Below, one piece after another: positions 16,295 to 24,645 of a DNA stretch of 64,000 nucleotides. Position 1 is the stretch's first letter; each line of letters begins with the position of its first letter. The stretch spans positions 1-64,000 of the forward strand of contig CAMCYO010000001.1 of NCBI GenBank assembly GCA_945884695.1, written 5' to 3'. This DNA is from Streptomyces griseus. GTDB taxonomy: Bacteria > Actinomycetota > Actinomycetes > Nanopelagicales > Nanopelagicaceae. A program made the position numbers and the translations under genes. The notes beneath the pieces are model-generated. The model did no database searches. It was not told the origin of the DNA and saw nothing but the letters and a program-made list of their open reading frames with translations.

Positions 16295-17869
16295 TTATGA
16301 AAGTGCTGGTGTCTGCTTTACATAGTAAGTGTCATTTCCAGCAACGTTCTGGAAAATGTCTTTAGGCAGACGAGTTGCCCCGTAAACCGAGCGTTGTCCT
16401 AGAGGAATATGTGCTGACTCATCCCACATGGCTTGTTCAACTTTGCCAATCAAGGCGCGCTTGTTAGCAGGATCTGCTGCATCGATGTCATCCATCCATG
16501 CATCATTTGATCCAGAACCTGACCATACAGTCCAGGCACCAGTCTTGCCGTAGTACGTGCGCAAGATCAAAGTTGCAATCTGGCCAGTTGCTCCAGAGAA
16601 CTGCACTTGGAAATCACCGGATGATTGAGCAGCTGATCCGACTGCATCTGCTTGAGGAATAACAGTGGCTGTTACGCCAATCTTCTTCCAATCAGCTGCA
16701 ACAAGTGCTGCTGCATCAGACCAACCTGGACGGTTGAATACTGTGAGGTTGATTGGGAAACCAGCTTCATATCCAGCAGCCTTGAGAAGTGCCTTTGCAC
16801 CATCAATGTTCTGCTTAAGTCCATCTGGGTTCTTGCAGATTGCATAGTCACTTGATGCCCAAGTAATGGAACATCCTGGCTTTACATCTCCGAAGAATGC
16901 AACATTACCCATCTGCTTGCGATCGATGGCCATAGATAGCGCTTGACGTACTTTCACGTTACGCCATGGCTTGCCATCGGTCATGCTGCGTAGGTTAAAG
17001 TCGAGTGTGAAAGTTCCTTGTAGCTTTACTGGAATTCCACGGAATGTTGAAGTTGCCTTGAGCTGTCCACGAGCAATTGCTGCAGGCAAGTCGAAGGCGT
17101 AATCAATAGTGCCTTGCTTGAGAGCAATAACGCGTGTTACAGGATCAGGAACTGCAAGGAAGCGAATTGATTTCACTGCAGGAACTGCCCAGTATTGGGA
17201 GTTAGCTTCTACAAGAAATTCGTCATTGCCAGGTGTCCAAGACTTAATCTTGTATGGGCCAGCACTGAGTGGGTTCTTCCAGTAATCGGCATTGCCTTCT
17301 GCCTTTGCACGAGGATTAACGAAGAAGTAAATGCTTGAGAGCGCATATGGCAACTCAGCAAACTTTGACTTCAAAGTGACCACAAGTGTTGAAGCATCTG
17401 ATGATGTCATTGTCTTTACTCCGCTAAATACTGGAGGTGGAGCTGCCTTGAGCAAGTCCCACATAAAGACTGCATCATCTGCAGTTACTGGCGTAACGCC
17501 ATCTGAATATTTGATTCCAGATTTCATCTTGATTGTCCATGTCAGACCATCTGCTGAAACTGTATGAGAGGCAACCAAGTCATACTTTGGCTTGCCATCT
17601 GATGCAACGCGCCATAGGGCACCTTGCACCAAAAATTTAGTGATGTAGTTCTGGTTAGTTGTGCGAACACTTGATGTTGGATCAAGTGTGACAACCTTGT
17701 TAACAAGTGCGACAGTAATTAAATCGCATTGCGCTGAAGCGGTTGGAGTTCTGAGAGTACAAGAAGCTCCTGTTGCACCATTTGCCGAAGGAACTGCAAC
17801 GAGCAGAGCTCCCGCAAGTGATAAAGCTGCAACTGGAGCAATCCAGTTACGTAGTTTGCGAATTGCCAT
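16295..17869 (-). CDS. ABC transporter solute-binding protein (DppA-like, SBP family 5)
   Basis: This is a 524-residue secreted binding protein. The N-terminus has basic residues, a hydrophobic core (APVAALSLAGALLVAVPS) and a likely signal-peptidase site after ANGA. No lipobox Cys is obvious; the first Cys is a few residues further on. The SBP_5 fold is shown by LTWTIKMKSGIKYSDG, FNLRSMTDGKPWRNVKVRQAL, and the C-terminal PLGQRSVYGA. It is the first gene of the minus-strand Dpp operon and has an AGGAAG ribosome site. An IclR-type operator and a TTGACA box lie upstream. It is about 500 residues, as expected, and only distantly similar to the binding protein at 30385. Confidence 0.9.
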   Translation of the reverse strand: MAIRKLRNWIAPVAALSLAGALLVAVPSANGATGASCTLRTPTASAQCDLITVALVNKVVTLDPTSSVRTTNQNYITKFLVQGALWRVASDGKPKYDLVASHTVSADGLTWTIKMKSGIKYSDGVTPVTADDAVFMWDLLKAAPPPVFSGVKTMTSSDASTLVVTLKSKFAELPYALSSIYFFVNPRAKAEGNADYWKNPLSAGPYKIKSWTPGNDEFLVEANSQYWAVPAVKSIRFLAVPDPVTRVIALKQGTIDYAFDLPAAIARGQLKATSTFRGIPVKLQGTFTLDFNLRSMTDGKPWRNVKVRQALSMAIDRKQMGNVAFFGDVKPGCSITWASSDYAICKNPDGLKQNIDGAKALLKAAGYEAGFPINLTVFNRPGWSDAAALVAADWKKIGVTATVIPQADAVGSAAQSSGDFQVQFSGATGQIATLILRTYYGKTGAWTVWSGSGSNDAWMDDIDAADPANKRALIGKVEQAMWDESAHIPLGQRSVYGATRLPKDIFQNVAGNDTYYVKQTPALS

Positions 17870-17899
17870 TGATACTTCCTTTGCTAGTGAGGCGCAGCG

Positions 17900-17930
17900 C
17901 CTCTCCGAGGGGGTATAAGTCTCGGAGAGG
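17900..17930 (-). promoter_or_regulatory. Perfect inverted repeat in the dppA promoter/leader
   Basis: The arms CCTCTCCGAG (17900-17909) and CTCGGAGAGG (17921-17930) are perfect 10-bp inverted copies with an 11-nt spacer. On the minus strand the repeat covers the predicted -10 region and start site of dppA. A smaller GGCG/CGCC stem follows before the ribosome site. It may be a second operator, read by a different regulator, or an RNA hairpin in the leader. Confidence 0.5.
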
Positions 17931-17940
17931 TGGCCCTAGG

Positions 17941-17946
17941 TGTCAA
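17941..17946 (-). promoter_or_regulatory. -35 box (TTGACA) of the dppA promoter
   Basis: TTGACA reads on the minus strand at 17946-17941, exactly 7 nt downstream of the IclR-type operator. With 17 nt of spacing the -10 would be GAGACT at 17923-17918, only 3 of 6 matches to TATAAT. A strong -35 with a weak -10 fits an activated promoter. The promoter call is inferred from position and from the identical layout at 30262-30291. Confidence 0.5.
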
Positions 17947-17953
17947 TAGATTT

Positions 17954-17970
17954 GTTCGGCTTTCCCGAAC
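17954..17970. promoter_or_regulatory. IclR-type operator, site 1 (dpp operon)
   Basis: GTTCGG-CTTTC-CCGAAC is a perfect 6+5+6 palindrome upstream of the dppA -35 box. The same 17-bp pattern appears at 29319 beside the IclR gene, and with one arm mismatch at 19286 and 30262. I infer that the local IclR regulator binds it. Position upstream of -35 suggests activation. Confidence 0.65.
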
Positions 17971-18102
17971 CTAGGTAGGCGCAATTTTCACTCCCCGCTC
18001 CCATATCGGAACCTTTCCCAAGGGGCAATTGAAATGTAGCCTCGCACTCCTTGCGAAAGATTCCAGCCGTATTTTTCGCTGCATATGAGTTGAGGAGGGG
18101 TG

Positions 18103-19311
18103 ATGTTTTTTACCTCCTTTAGGCACCGCAATTACAGAATTTTCTACATAGGCTCGACAATCTCTAGCGTTGGCACATGGGCTCATCGCATTGCCCAAGA
18201 TTGGTTGGTTTTAGAGTTAACAAATAGTGCGCAAGCGTTAGGGATTGTTGTCAGTGCACAATTTTTACCAGGATTTTTCTTTAGCCTTTTTGGTGGCGCA
18301 CTTGCAGATCGCCTTGATCGCCGAAAAGCATTGATGGCGTGCAACGCATCGGGAGGGTTGATTGCGTTAGTAGTTGGCGTATTAGTTCTGACGCACCATG
18401 CAAATGTCTGGAATGTAGCGCTATCGGCATTTCTACTCGGCACGACCAACGCTATAGATGGCCCAATTCGTCAGAGTTACTATCTCATCTTAGTTGGTGA
18501 AAAAGATTTGCCAAATGCAACGAGTTTAAATTCAGCAAATATAAATATCGGCAGATTGATCGGGCCCGTACTTTCGGGGGTTCTCATCGAAGCTTTCGGC
18601 ACTGGCCCTTCATTTATTGTCAATGCAGTTACGTATCTCATTGTATTTTTAGCGGTAGCTCAGATTCGACCATCTGAATATATGTTGAAAATTGCTCAAC
18701 ACACCGTTGCAACCACGGCGAAAATCCGTGATGGATTTTCCTATGTATTGCGCAAGCCCGAACTATTCATGTCAATCATCGCAGTGTCATTTCTTGCCAT
18801 GTGGGGACAAGATATGCAAATAACTTCAGCAATGATGGCGCGAGATACTTTTGCCAGAGGTGCTGCATCTTTTGGAGCACTCGGATCGATATTTGCGCTA
18901 GGGGCGGTGCTGGGAGCGCTTTCCTTTTCCAGACGTAAAAAATTACCAACGATTCAACTCATTGGCCTTCGAGGAGTGTTGATGTCAGGGGCTTGGTTCT
19001 TAGCCGGTATTGCTCCGAGCTATTCAATATTTGCCGGTGCTCTATTTATTTGTGGCTGGTGCTCAATGGGTGTAAATATTTCAGGTAATGCGTCAATGCG
19101 TACATATGCCGATCCAGCCTTTTACGGGCGATCATGGGGCATTTATATTTTCACTTGGCAATCGCTCATTGCCTTAGGTGCGCCCATCCTTGGCTGGGTG
19201 AATCAAAATTACTCTCCTAGAACTGCGGTGCTATTTGGCGCAGTCATGGCACTGATCATGTCTTTGTATGTGCTTATTCGCTTTCGTTCGGAAGCAACGA
19301 ACAAAACATGA
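18103..19311 (+). CDS. MFS transporter (EntS/MFS_3-like), copy 1
   Basis: This 402-residue membrane protein has about 12 hydrophobic segments. The motif GGALADRLDRRKAL between helices 2 and 3 is the MFS signature, and SVGTWAHRIAQDWLVLELT is typical of the EntS-like MFS_3 group. ATG 18103 follows GAGGAGGGG; an in-frame GTG lies just before it. It is a paralogue of the protein at 27210, with the same layout over the N-terminal 100 residues. Both lie beside ceramidase-like genes. Members of this group usually export small molecules, so efflux of a product or toxic intermediate is as likely as import. Its last codons contain an IclR-type operator for the next operon. Confidence 0.85.
   Translation: MFFTSFRHRNYRIFYIGSTISSVGTWAHRIAQDWLVLELTNSAQALGIVVSAQFLPGFFFSLFGGALADRLDRRKALMACNASGGLIALVVGVLVLTHHANVWNVALSAFLLGTTNAIDGPIRQSYYLILVGEKDLPNATSLNSANINIGRLIGPVLSGVLIEAFGTGPSFIVNAVTYLIVFLAVAQIRPSEYMLKIAQHTVATTAKIRDGFSYVLRKPELFMSIIAVSFLAMWGQDMQITSAMMARDTFARGAASFGALGSIFALGAVLGALSFSRRKKLPTIQLIGLRGVLMSGAWFLAGIAPSYSIFAGALFICGWCSMGVNISGNASMRTYADPAFYGRSWGIYIFTWQSLIALGAPILGWVNQNYSPRTAVLFGAVMALIMSLYVLIRFRSEATNKT
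19286..19302. promoter_or_regulatory. IclR-type operator, site 2 (ceramidase-like operon)
   Basis: GTTCGG-AAGCA-ACGAAC matches 11 of 12 arm positions of the palindrome. It lies inside the 3' end of the MFS gene, 97 bp before the ceramidase-like start at 19400. A TTGACA follows at 19330-19335 after 27 nt, which is 20 nt (about two helical turns) further than the 7 nt seen at the two transporter promoters. Confidence 0.5.
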
Positions 19312-19329
19312 ACTGTTTTCTCATTGTCA

Positions 19330-19335
19330 TTGACA
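19330..19335 (+). promoter_or_regulatory. Possible -35 box of the 19400-23603 operon
   Basis: TTGACA lies 64 nt before the start codon at 19400. No good -10 is seen at 16-18 nt spacing (TTGGGT at 17 nt), as at the other operator-linked promoters. The call rests on the exact -35 match and the operator upstream. Confidence 0.35.
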
Positions 19336-19399
19336 TAGAACGGTACGGGTGGTTGGGTAGAAGTGAATTGATGATCTCCAAAGAAGGGCTCTAGACATA

Positions 19400-20809
19400 A
19401 TGGCATCGACACAATCTCCGAACGCCAAGTTAACTCCATCAATCACAACATGGCGCGAAAATTTAAGTGCCCTTAAGCTAGGTATCGCACAAGTTGATGT
19501 AACGCCACCTGTTGGAATCGAATCAGGAGTTTGGGGTGCTAGCAAAGTATCCAGATCTGAAGCTGTTCACATCGGACTCTTCGTAACCGTCCTTGCCCGT
19601 GAGGATTCCTCCGGAAAGAAGTCCTTTATCGCCGGTATTGATCTATGTGTTTTGGGCTGCGTTGAGTGTGCAGAAAATATGCTCTCTCAGATTACTTCTC
19701 AATTGGGAATCGATAAGGATCAACTTCTCTTTACTTCCAGCCATTCGCACTCAACGCCTTTGCCGTGCACCCACAGATCTAAAAAAGATGGCCATGAACT
19801 TGTCCCTGGATTTATTGAGCAAATAATTGCCGGCACGGTTAAGGCCTGTAAAGAAGCAGCAAGCGCGATCTCTGATGTTGATGTGACGTGGGCATATGGA
19901 AAATGCGATCTGGCAGTTAACCGAGATTTGCCTTGTGGTTCCCACGAAGTCGTGGCTTTTAATCCCGACATAGTTGCAGATGACACTTTGGCTGTTGGTC
20001 GAATTAGTGACAAGAGTGGCAAACTTATTGCCACAGTTGCTAACTATGCCTGTCATCCAACGACACTTGCTTGGGATAACAGAGCGATTTCTCCTGATTA
20101 TGTTGGCGAAGCACGCGAAATTGTTCAAAGATCTACCAAGGTTCCGATGCTATTTCTTCAAGGAGCATCAGGTGATCTTTCACCACGTAATCAATACAGT
20201 GGCGATACAGGGCTGGCAGATAAGAATGGAACGAATTTAGGACACTCCATTCTTGCAACTCTGGCTTCAATGCAATCTCCATCAACAGAGTTGCGTTGGC
20301 AGGGAATTGTTGAATCTGGGGCACTTCTGGGTGAGTGGCATGAGTTCCCTACAAAGGGCTCATCAATAACCTGCGAAAAACGACTTGATGTGCAAGTGCG
20401 CGTTAAAGATATGAAGAGCATTGATCAGTTGCGTGAAGAATGGGCTGGAATTGATCCTGGCGCGTTGGAGGAGAGAATTCAACGCGCAGTTCGATTGCGG
20501 ATTGGATATGAATCAGGTCAAATGGTTACGCACCCCGTCTGGGTCTGGCAGTGGGGCGATGCCTTCTTTGTGGCACAACCTGGCGAAGCGTATTCATATT
20601 TGCAAACAGAACTTCGTAAGCGAAATCCTAGCCGAGTGATTTTCGTACTTAACCTTACAAATTATCCAGGCCTATTTTATTTACCTACCAAGAGCGCATA
20701 CGTTGCCCCTGCATATCAAGCATGGCAAACGTTGTTAGCACCTGGTGCGCTGGACGCAGTTATCGATGGGGCAGATGCCGAGATTAAAAGACTCATTGGA
20801 GGAAAATAA
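19400..20809 (+). CDS. Neutral/alkaline ceramidase-like amidohydrolase (2 of 5)
   Basis: This is a 469-residue cytoplasmic protein with the family opening LGIAQVDVTPPVGI. The metal-site positions are present: HSH at 115-117, His219 in NYACHPTTLAW, the Glu in QPGEAYS and Tyr residues near the end. The hexapeptide equivalent to GDVSPN reads GDLSPR, keeping the Ser at 261. There is no signal peptide and no C-terminal Ig-like domain. It is the first of three tandem paralogues with TAATG and ATGA overlaps, all under a promoter with an IclR-type operator. It is closest to the next copy (shared YGKCDLAVNRDL and NYACHPTTLAW). The likely role is hydrolysis of an N-acyl or amide bond of an imported solute. 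Confidence 0.82.
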   Translation: MASTQSPNAKLTPSITTWRENLSALKLGIAQVDVTPPVGIESGVWGASKVSRSEAVHIGLFVTVLAREDSSGKKSFIAGIDLCVLGCVECAENMLSQITSQLGIDKDQLLFTSSHSHSTPLPCTHRSKKDGHELVPGFIEQIIAGTVKACKEAASAISDVDVTWAYGKCDLAVNRDLPCGSHEVVAFNPDIVADDTLAVGRISDKSGKLIATVANYACHPTTLAWDNRAISPDYVGEAREIVQRSTKVPMLFLQGASGDLSPRNQYSGDTGLADKNGTNLGHSILATLASMQSPSTELRWQGIVESGALLGEWHEFPTKGSSITCEKRLDVQVRVKDMKSIDQLREEWAGIDPGALEERIQRAVRLRIGYESGQMVTHPVWVWQWGDAFFVAQPGEAYSYLQTELRKRNPSRVIFVLNLTNYPGLFYLPTKSAYVAPAYQAWQTLLAPGALDAVIDGADAEIKRLIGGK

Positions 20810-22218
20810 TGGCTGTTTCAATTCGTGAAGATTTAAGGCCACCTAAAGATGTCTGGACTCCACCGAGTGCACGTTTAAAAGCCGGAGTTGCCCAGCGAGA
20901 GATAAATCCACCGGTCGGTATTCGATCTGCTAGCTGGGGCGCTGCAAAAGTTCATGTTGCAACAGGTATTCATAATAAAATTAGTACAACAGCAATGGCA
21001 GTTATTTCTGAGAAAAACTTTGTCCAGTACCTCGTCACAGTTGATTGGGGATGGTGGCAGGGCAAGGCAGACGATATGGCCGTGCGCGGTGAAGTAATAA
21101 AAGCCTTAGGAATTGCGGAAGATCAGTTACAGCTGCACTTAACTCACACCCATGCTGGTCCAACAACGGCATCTGATGCTGCACACCTTGAAGGCGGAGA
21201 TTTAGTTCCTGGATACCATGCCAAAGCAATAGCAGGAATTATCTCCGCATGTGAAGAGGCACGCGATAAATCAGTAGAGGCAAACATCACGTGGGGTTAT
21301 GGAAAATGTGACCTTGCAGTAAATCGCGATTTGTACTGTGGTTCTGAAGATGTTATTGGTTTTAATCCAGAGTTGCCAGCAGATGACACTTTGACTGTTG
21401 GAAGAGTCAGCGACCTTGCTGGTAAAACCCTTGGAATAGTTGTTAATTACGCATGCCATCCAACAACACTTGCTTGGCGAAATACTGAAGTATCGCCTGA
21501 TTTTGTTGGTAGTGCTCGAGATCTTATTGAAGCCCGAGTTAAAGCCCCAATGCTCTTCTTGCAAGGTGCATCAGGTGAGTTATCACCTCGAGATAACTAT
21601 TCAGGTGATGTTGAAGTGGCAGATAAGAATGGGCGCATTTTAGGGTTTGCAACTCTGGCAGTACTAGAAAAGATGGCTCATCCTGGAATGCGAATGCACT
21701 ACTTAGGTTCGGTTGAATCTGGAGCGCTTTTGGGAGATTGGGAAGACCAAGCATTCACTCCGCCAAGTGGCGTTGCACATGTGCGGCTCAATGTCGATGT
21801 TCCACTTCAAAAACTTCCTACTATCGACGAGCTTCGTGAACGCTGGAAAAATGTGGACGAGGGAGCACGCGAGACTCGTATTAATCGTGCCATGAAATTG
21901 CGTGCTGGCTACGTTATAGATGGTGCAGCAACGCATCCGGTCTGGATTTGGATGTGGGGGGATGCGGTCATTGTTGGTCAACCTGGCGAGGCATATTCTT
22001 TTTTCCAAACAGAGTTGCGCAAACGTCACCCGGATCGAGTGATCTTTGTTCTCAATTGCACTAATGGGCCCGGATATATGTATCTGCCAACTCCCGACTC
22101 ATATGAGCGCCACCGTTACCAATCATGGCAAACTTTGCTAGCAGCTGGCGCACTTGAAATAATCACCAATGCAGTATCGGCAGAGATTTCAAAGTTTCCA
22201 AAAAACCCAAATTTATGA
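20809..22218 (+). CDS. Neutral/alkaline ceramidase-like amidohydrolase (3 of 5)
   Basis: This is a 469-residue paralogue of the preceding gene. The site residues are intact: HTH at 113-115, His in NYACHPTTLAW, Glu in GQPGEAYS, and the Tyr-containing GPGYMYLPT segment. The hexapeptide reads GELSPR, so Ser is kept but the Asp is Glu. Aromatic-rich DWGWWQGK near residue 79 is special to this copy and may shape the substrate pocket. Its ATG overlaps the previous stop by one base (TAATG), and its own stop overlaps the next start by four bases. Strong similarity to copy 2 suggests recent tandem duplication. Confidence 0.82.
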   Translation: MAVSIREDLRPPKDVWTPPSARLKAGVAQREINPPVGIRSASWGAAKVHVATGIHNKISTTAMAVISEKNFVQYLVTVDWGWWQGKADDMAVRGEVIKALGIAEDQLQLHLTHTHAGPTTASDAAHLEGGDLVPGYHAKAIAGIISACEEARDKSVEANITWGYGKCDLAVNRDLYCGSEDVIGFNPELPADDTLTVGRVSDLAGKTLGIVVNYACHPTTLAWRNTEVSPDFVGSARDLIEARVKAPMLFLQGASGELSPRDNYSGDVEVADKNGRILGFATLAVLEKMAHPGMRMHYLGSVESGALLGDWEDQAFTPPSGVAHVRLNVDVPLQKLPTIDELRERWKNVDEGARETRINRAMKLRAGYVIDGAATHPVWIWMWGDAVIVGQPGEAYSFFQTELRKRHPDRVIFVLNCTNGPGYMYLPTPDSYERHRYQSWQTLLAAGALEIITNAVSAEISKFPKNPNL

Positions 22219-23603
22219 CCTCAGCTCGTCCCCTCGTTGACCATGAACCTTCTTCGCTTGCACGATTAAGCGTTGGCGTTGCGCAAGCAGATATCACTCC
22301 ACCTGTTGGTATTTCTTCAAACCCGTGGGGTAAAAGCACAAGTGCAATTTCTACTGGAGTGCATCGCCCCTTAATGGCCGTTGCACTCTGCATTCGAGGT
22401 GAGAGTGATAAATTCATCGTCACTTTGGATCTCGGTTGGATAGGTTGCCACGAATGCGATGTAGTCAAATTTCGAGGTCGGGTTGTCAAGGAATTGGGAA
22501 TTGGCATCGACGATCTTTTAGTGAATTTGAGCCAAACCCATAAAGGTCCGCCCATGTGCGTGCATGAAGCGCTCCGTGAAGGCAAAGAGCTAGTTCCAGA
22601 TTTCATTGAAAAAGTAATTTCGACTGTGGCTGAAATATGCAAAAAAGCTCGTTCTGGCGTTGCTCTGGCTGACATTACATGGGCCTATGGAAAATGCGAT
22701 TTAGGAACAGTTCGAGATTTACCTATCGGAGATACAGATGTTGTTGGTTACAACCCAGAGTTAAAACCAGATGACACTCTCGTTGTGGGGCGCGTGAGAG
22801 AGCTTTCAGGCAAACATGTGGCAACTTTAGTTAACTTCGGGTGCCACCCAACAAGTGTTGGTTGGGATAGTCCACTCATCAGTCCAGATTACATAGGTAG
22901 AGCTCGTGAGCTAGTAGAAAATGAAACAGGCGCACCCATGCTTTTCTTGTTAGGGGCATGTGGCAATGTTGCACCACGCAGGCAATACAGTGGCGATGTT
23001 TCTATAGCTGATAGCAATGGTGAAATGTTGGGGTATTCCACTCTCGCCACACTTTCTCGAATGCTTCCGCCAGCAACAGAGCTGGCATTTACAGAGGTTA
23101 TAAAGTCTGGTTCCAATTTAGCTGGATGGGAACCACGATCAGTTATTCCAAATTCAACGCTGATCACCACAAGAGTGGATGCGCTTTTGAAACACAAAGA
23201 GTTGCTTGATGAAAACCAAATGCGCAAGCTATGGACCACGATGACCGCAACGGAGGAATTTCTTAAATTTAGAATTAGAAAACAATTTGAGATGCGCATT
23301 GACTACGTGAAACCTGGGGGAGTAGTTCATCACCCAGTGTGGTTTTGGCAGCTAGGTGATGCCCTCGTCATTGCTCATTGCGGAGAGGCCTACCTTGAGA
23401 TGGCTCAAGAGTTACGGCGCAGGCACGTTAAACGCGTGATCTTGTTTCTGGATATGACAAATGGCCCAGGCTATATTTACGTTCCAACGCGGAGCGCCTA
23501 TGAAAGAAACGCTTATCAGTCATCACAAACGCTATTAGCACCTGGCGGATTTGAAGATTTACTTGAGATTATCGATCAACAGATTGTGAAGCTCGGATTT
23601 TAG
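22215..23603 (+). CDS. Neutral/alkaline ceramidase-like protein with altered metal motif (4 of 5)
   Basis: This is the 462-residue third member of the tandem. The HxH metal motif is changed: the residues at 107-109 are Q, T and H, so the first His is Gln. The His of NFGCHPTS and the Glu of HCGEAYLE remain, and the GPGYIYVPT segment is kept. The hexapeptide reads GNVAPR, losing the Ser. It may be a weak or altered enzyme, or a non-catalytic partner of the two preceding copies. The frame is fully intact with no stop, so it is not a pseudogene by sequence. It ends one base before the convergent deacylase gene. Confidence 0.8.
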   Translation: MTSARPLVDHEPSSLARLSVGVAQADITPPVGISSNPWGKSTSAISTGVHRPLMAVALCIRGESDKFIVTLDLGWIGCHECDVVKFRGRVVKELGIGIDDLLVNLSQTHKGPPMCVHEALREGKELVPDFIEKVISTVAEICKKARSGVALADITWAYGKCDLGTVRDLPIGDTDVVGYNPELKPDDTLVVGRVRELSGKHVATLVNFGCHPTSVGWDSPLISPDYIGRARELVENETGAPMLFLLGACGNVAPRRQYSGDVSIADSNGEMLGYSTLATLSRMLPPATELAFTEVIKSGSNLAGWEPRSVIPNSTLITTRVDALLKHKELLDENQMRKLWTTMTATEEFLKFRIRKQFEMRIDYVKPGGVVHHPVWFWQLGDALVIAHCGEAYLEMAQELRRRHVKRVILFLDMTNGPGYIYVPTRSAYERNAYQSSQTLLAPGGFEDLLEIIDQQIVKLGF

Positions 23604-24644
23604 TTAGATATTTTCTGGCATTGCATCTGTAGATGCATAAGGCTTTCCAATAACTGCCACAACATCTCCAGGTGTCACTCTTGGAAAACCTCGCATGACT
23701 CCAACAACGCCATCTTGTTCTGCAAATATCTTGACTGCCGGAGTATCAGGATGATCCATCTCGTGAATAAGGCCAATAACTTCGCCCTTTTTGACTGCCT
23801 TGCCCAAACCAATGATATTTTCGTAAAGACCCGTATGCGTAGCCGAATGATATGCATGTGGGCCACGCATATCGACGAATATGGGCGCAGATAAACCAAG
23901 CTCAACTCTAGATTTTGGAGCGCCATCAATAACGCCAGACATGCGCAGTGCATTCTGTAGTCCATCTTTCGCAAGTTGTGTTGTTTCGAAAGTGGCAACA
24001 CCAGCCCCGCCAAGTTCTGTGGTGAAAAGTGTTTTGCCCTGACGCTCTGCTTCACCTGCAAGTAGTGATGCAGGATTTGTCCCAGGTTGTTCCGGAAAAA
24101 TTAAATGATGGCTTGTATTCCATGCCAACATGCTTGCAAACATTTTTGCGCGCTGTTTTTTATCCTTTGCCCAGACCATGTGCGAACATGGAATGAAGTA
24201 CATGCCACGCCCACCGCTATGAATATCCATAACCGCATCCGACATAGGAAATAGTTCATTTGTTAAGTAGTGCGCCAACTTGTCGCTTACTGCCCCATTT
24301 TCATTGCCGGGAAAAGTGCGATTGAAGTTGACACCTGTCGGCCAGTGACGCGTTCCAGCTTTGGATGCTTCTTGAGAAAGACAAGGAATGATAATTATTC
24401 GACCGTGGACGTCGGAGGCTTTGAGTTCGTGAGCCAAAGTAGCTGCGGCAAATTGCCCTTCATATTCATCGCCATGATTTCCGGCAAGCACGAGAACGGT
24501 TGGGCCAACCCCGTTTTTAACTTTGATAATAGGAACATTAAATGTTGCCCAACCACTGTTGTTGGTTGAATCCCCAATAATCAAATAACCAGTGGCTTTT
24601 CCCTCTGCGTTGAGGTCAATTGATGATGAGACAGTGCTACTCAT
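23604..24644 (-). CDS. DoeB-like M14 N-acyl-amino acid deacylase (1 of 2)
   Basis: This 346-residue protein is of the succinylglutamate desuccinylase/aspartoacylase family. Zinc motifs are GNHGDEYEGQ (His and Glu) near residue 60 and DIHSGG (His) near 146, and the catalytic Glu is in TELGGAG near 216. The C-terminal third is the usual beta-barrel domain (VVGVMRGFPRVTPGD). The layout closely recalls DoeB, the N-acetyl-2,4-diaminobutyrate deacetylase of ectoine breakdown, although no ectoine hydrolase is present here. The start is placed at 24644 (MSSTVSS), matching the paralogue; an upstream in-frame ATG at 24674 would overlap that gene. One nucleotide separates it from the preceding paralogue. 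Confidence 0.85.
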   Translation of the reverse strand: MSSTVSSSIDLNAEGKATGYLIIGDSTNNSGWATFNVPIIKVKNGVGPTVLVLAGNHGDEYEGQFAAATLAHELKASDVHGRIIIIPCLSQEASKAGTRHWPTGVNFNRTFPGNENGAVSDKLAHYLTNELFPMSDAVMDIHSGGRGMYFIPCSHMVWAKDKKQRAKMFASMLAWNTSHHLIFPEQPGTNPASLLAGEAERQGKTLFTTELGGAGVATFETTQLAKDGLQNALRMSGVIDGAPKSRVELGLSAPIFVDMRGPHAYHSATHTGLYENIIGLGKAVKKGEVIGLIHEMDHPDTPAVKIFAEQDGVVGVMRGFPRVTPGDVVAVIGKPYASTDAMPENI

Positions 24645-24645
24645 A

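Noticed and set aside
22215-23603. Pseudogene status for the fourth ceramidase-like copy
   Set aside because: The frame is intact, full-length and coupled to its neighbours; only active-site residues are changed.
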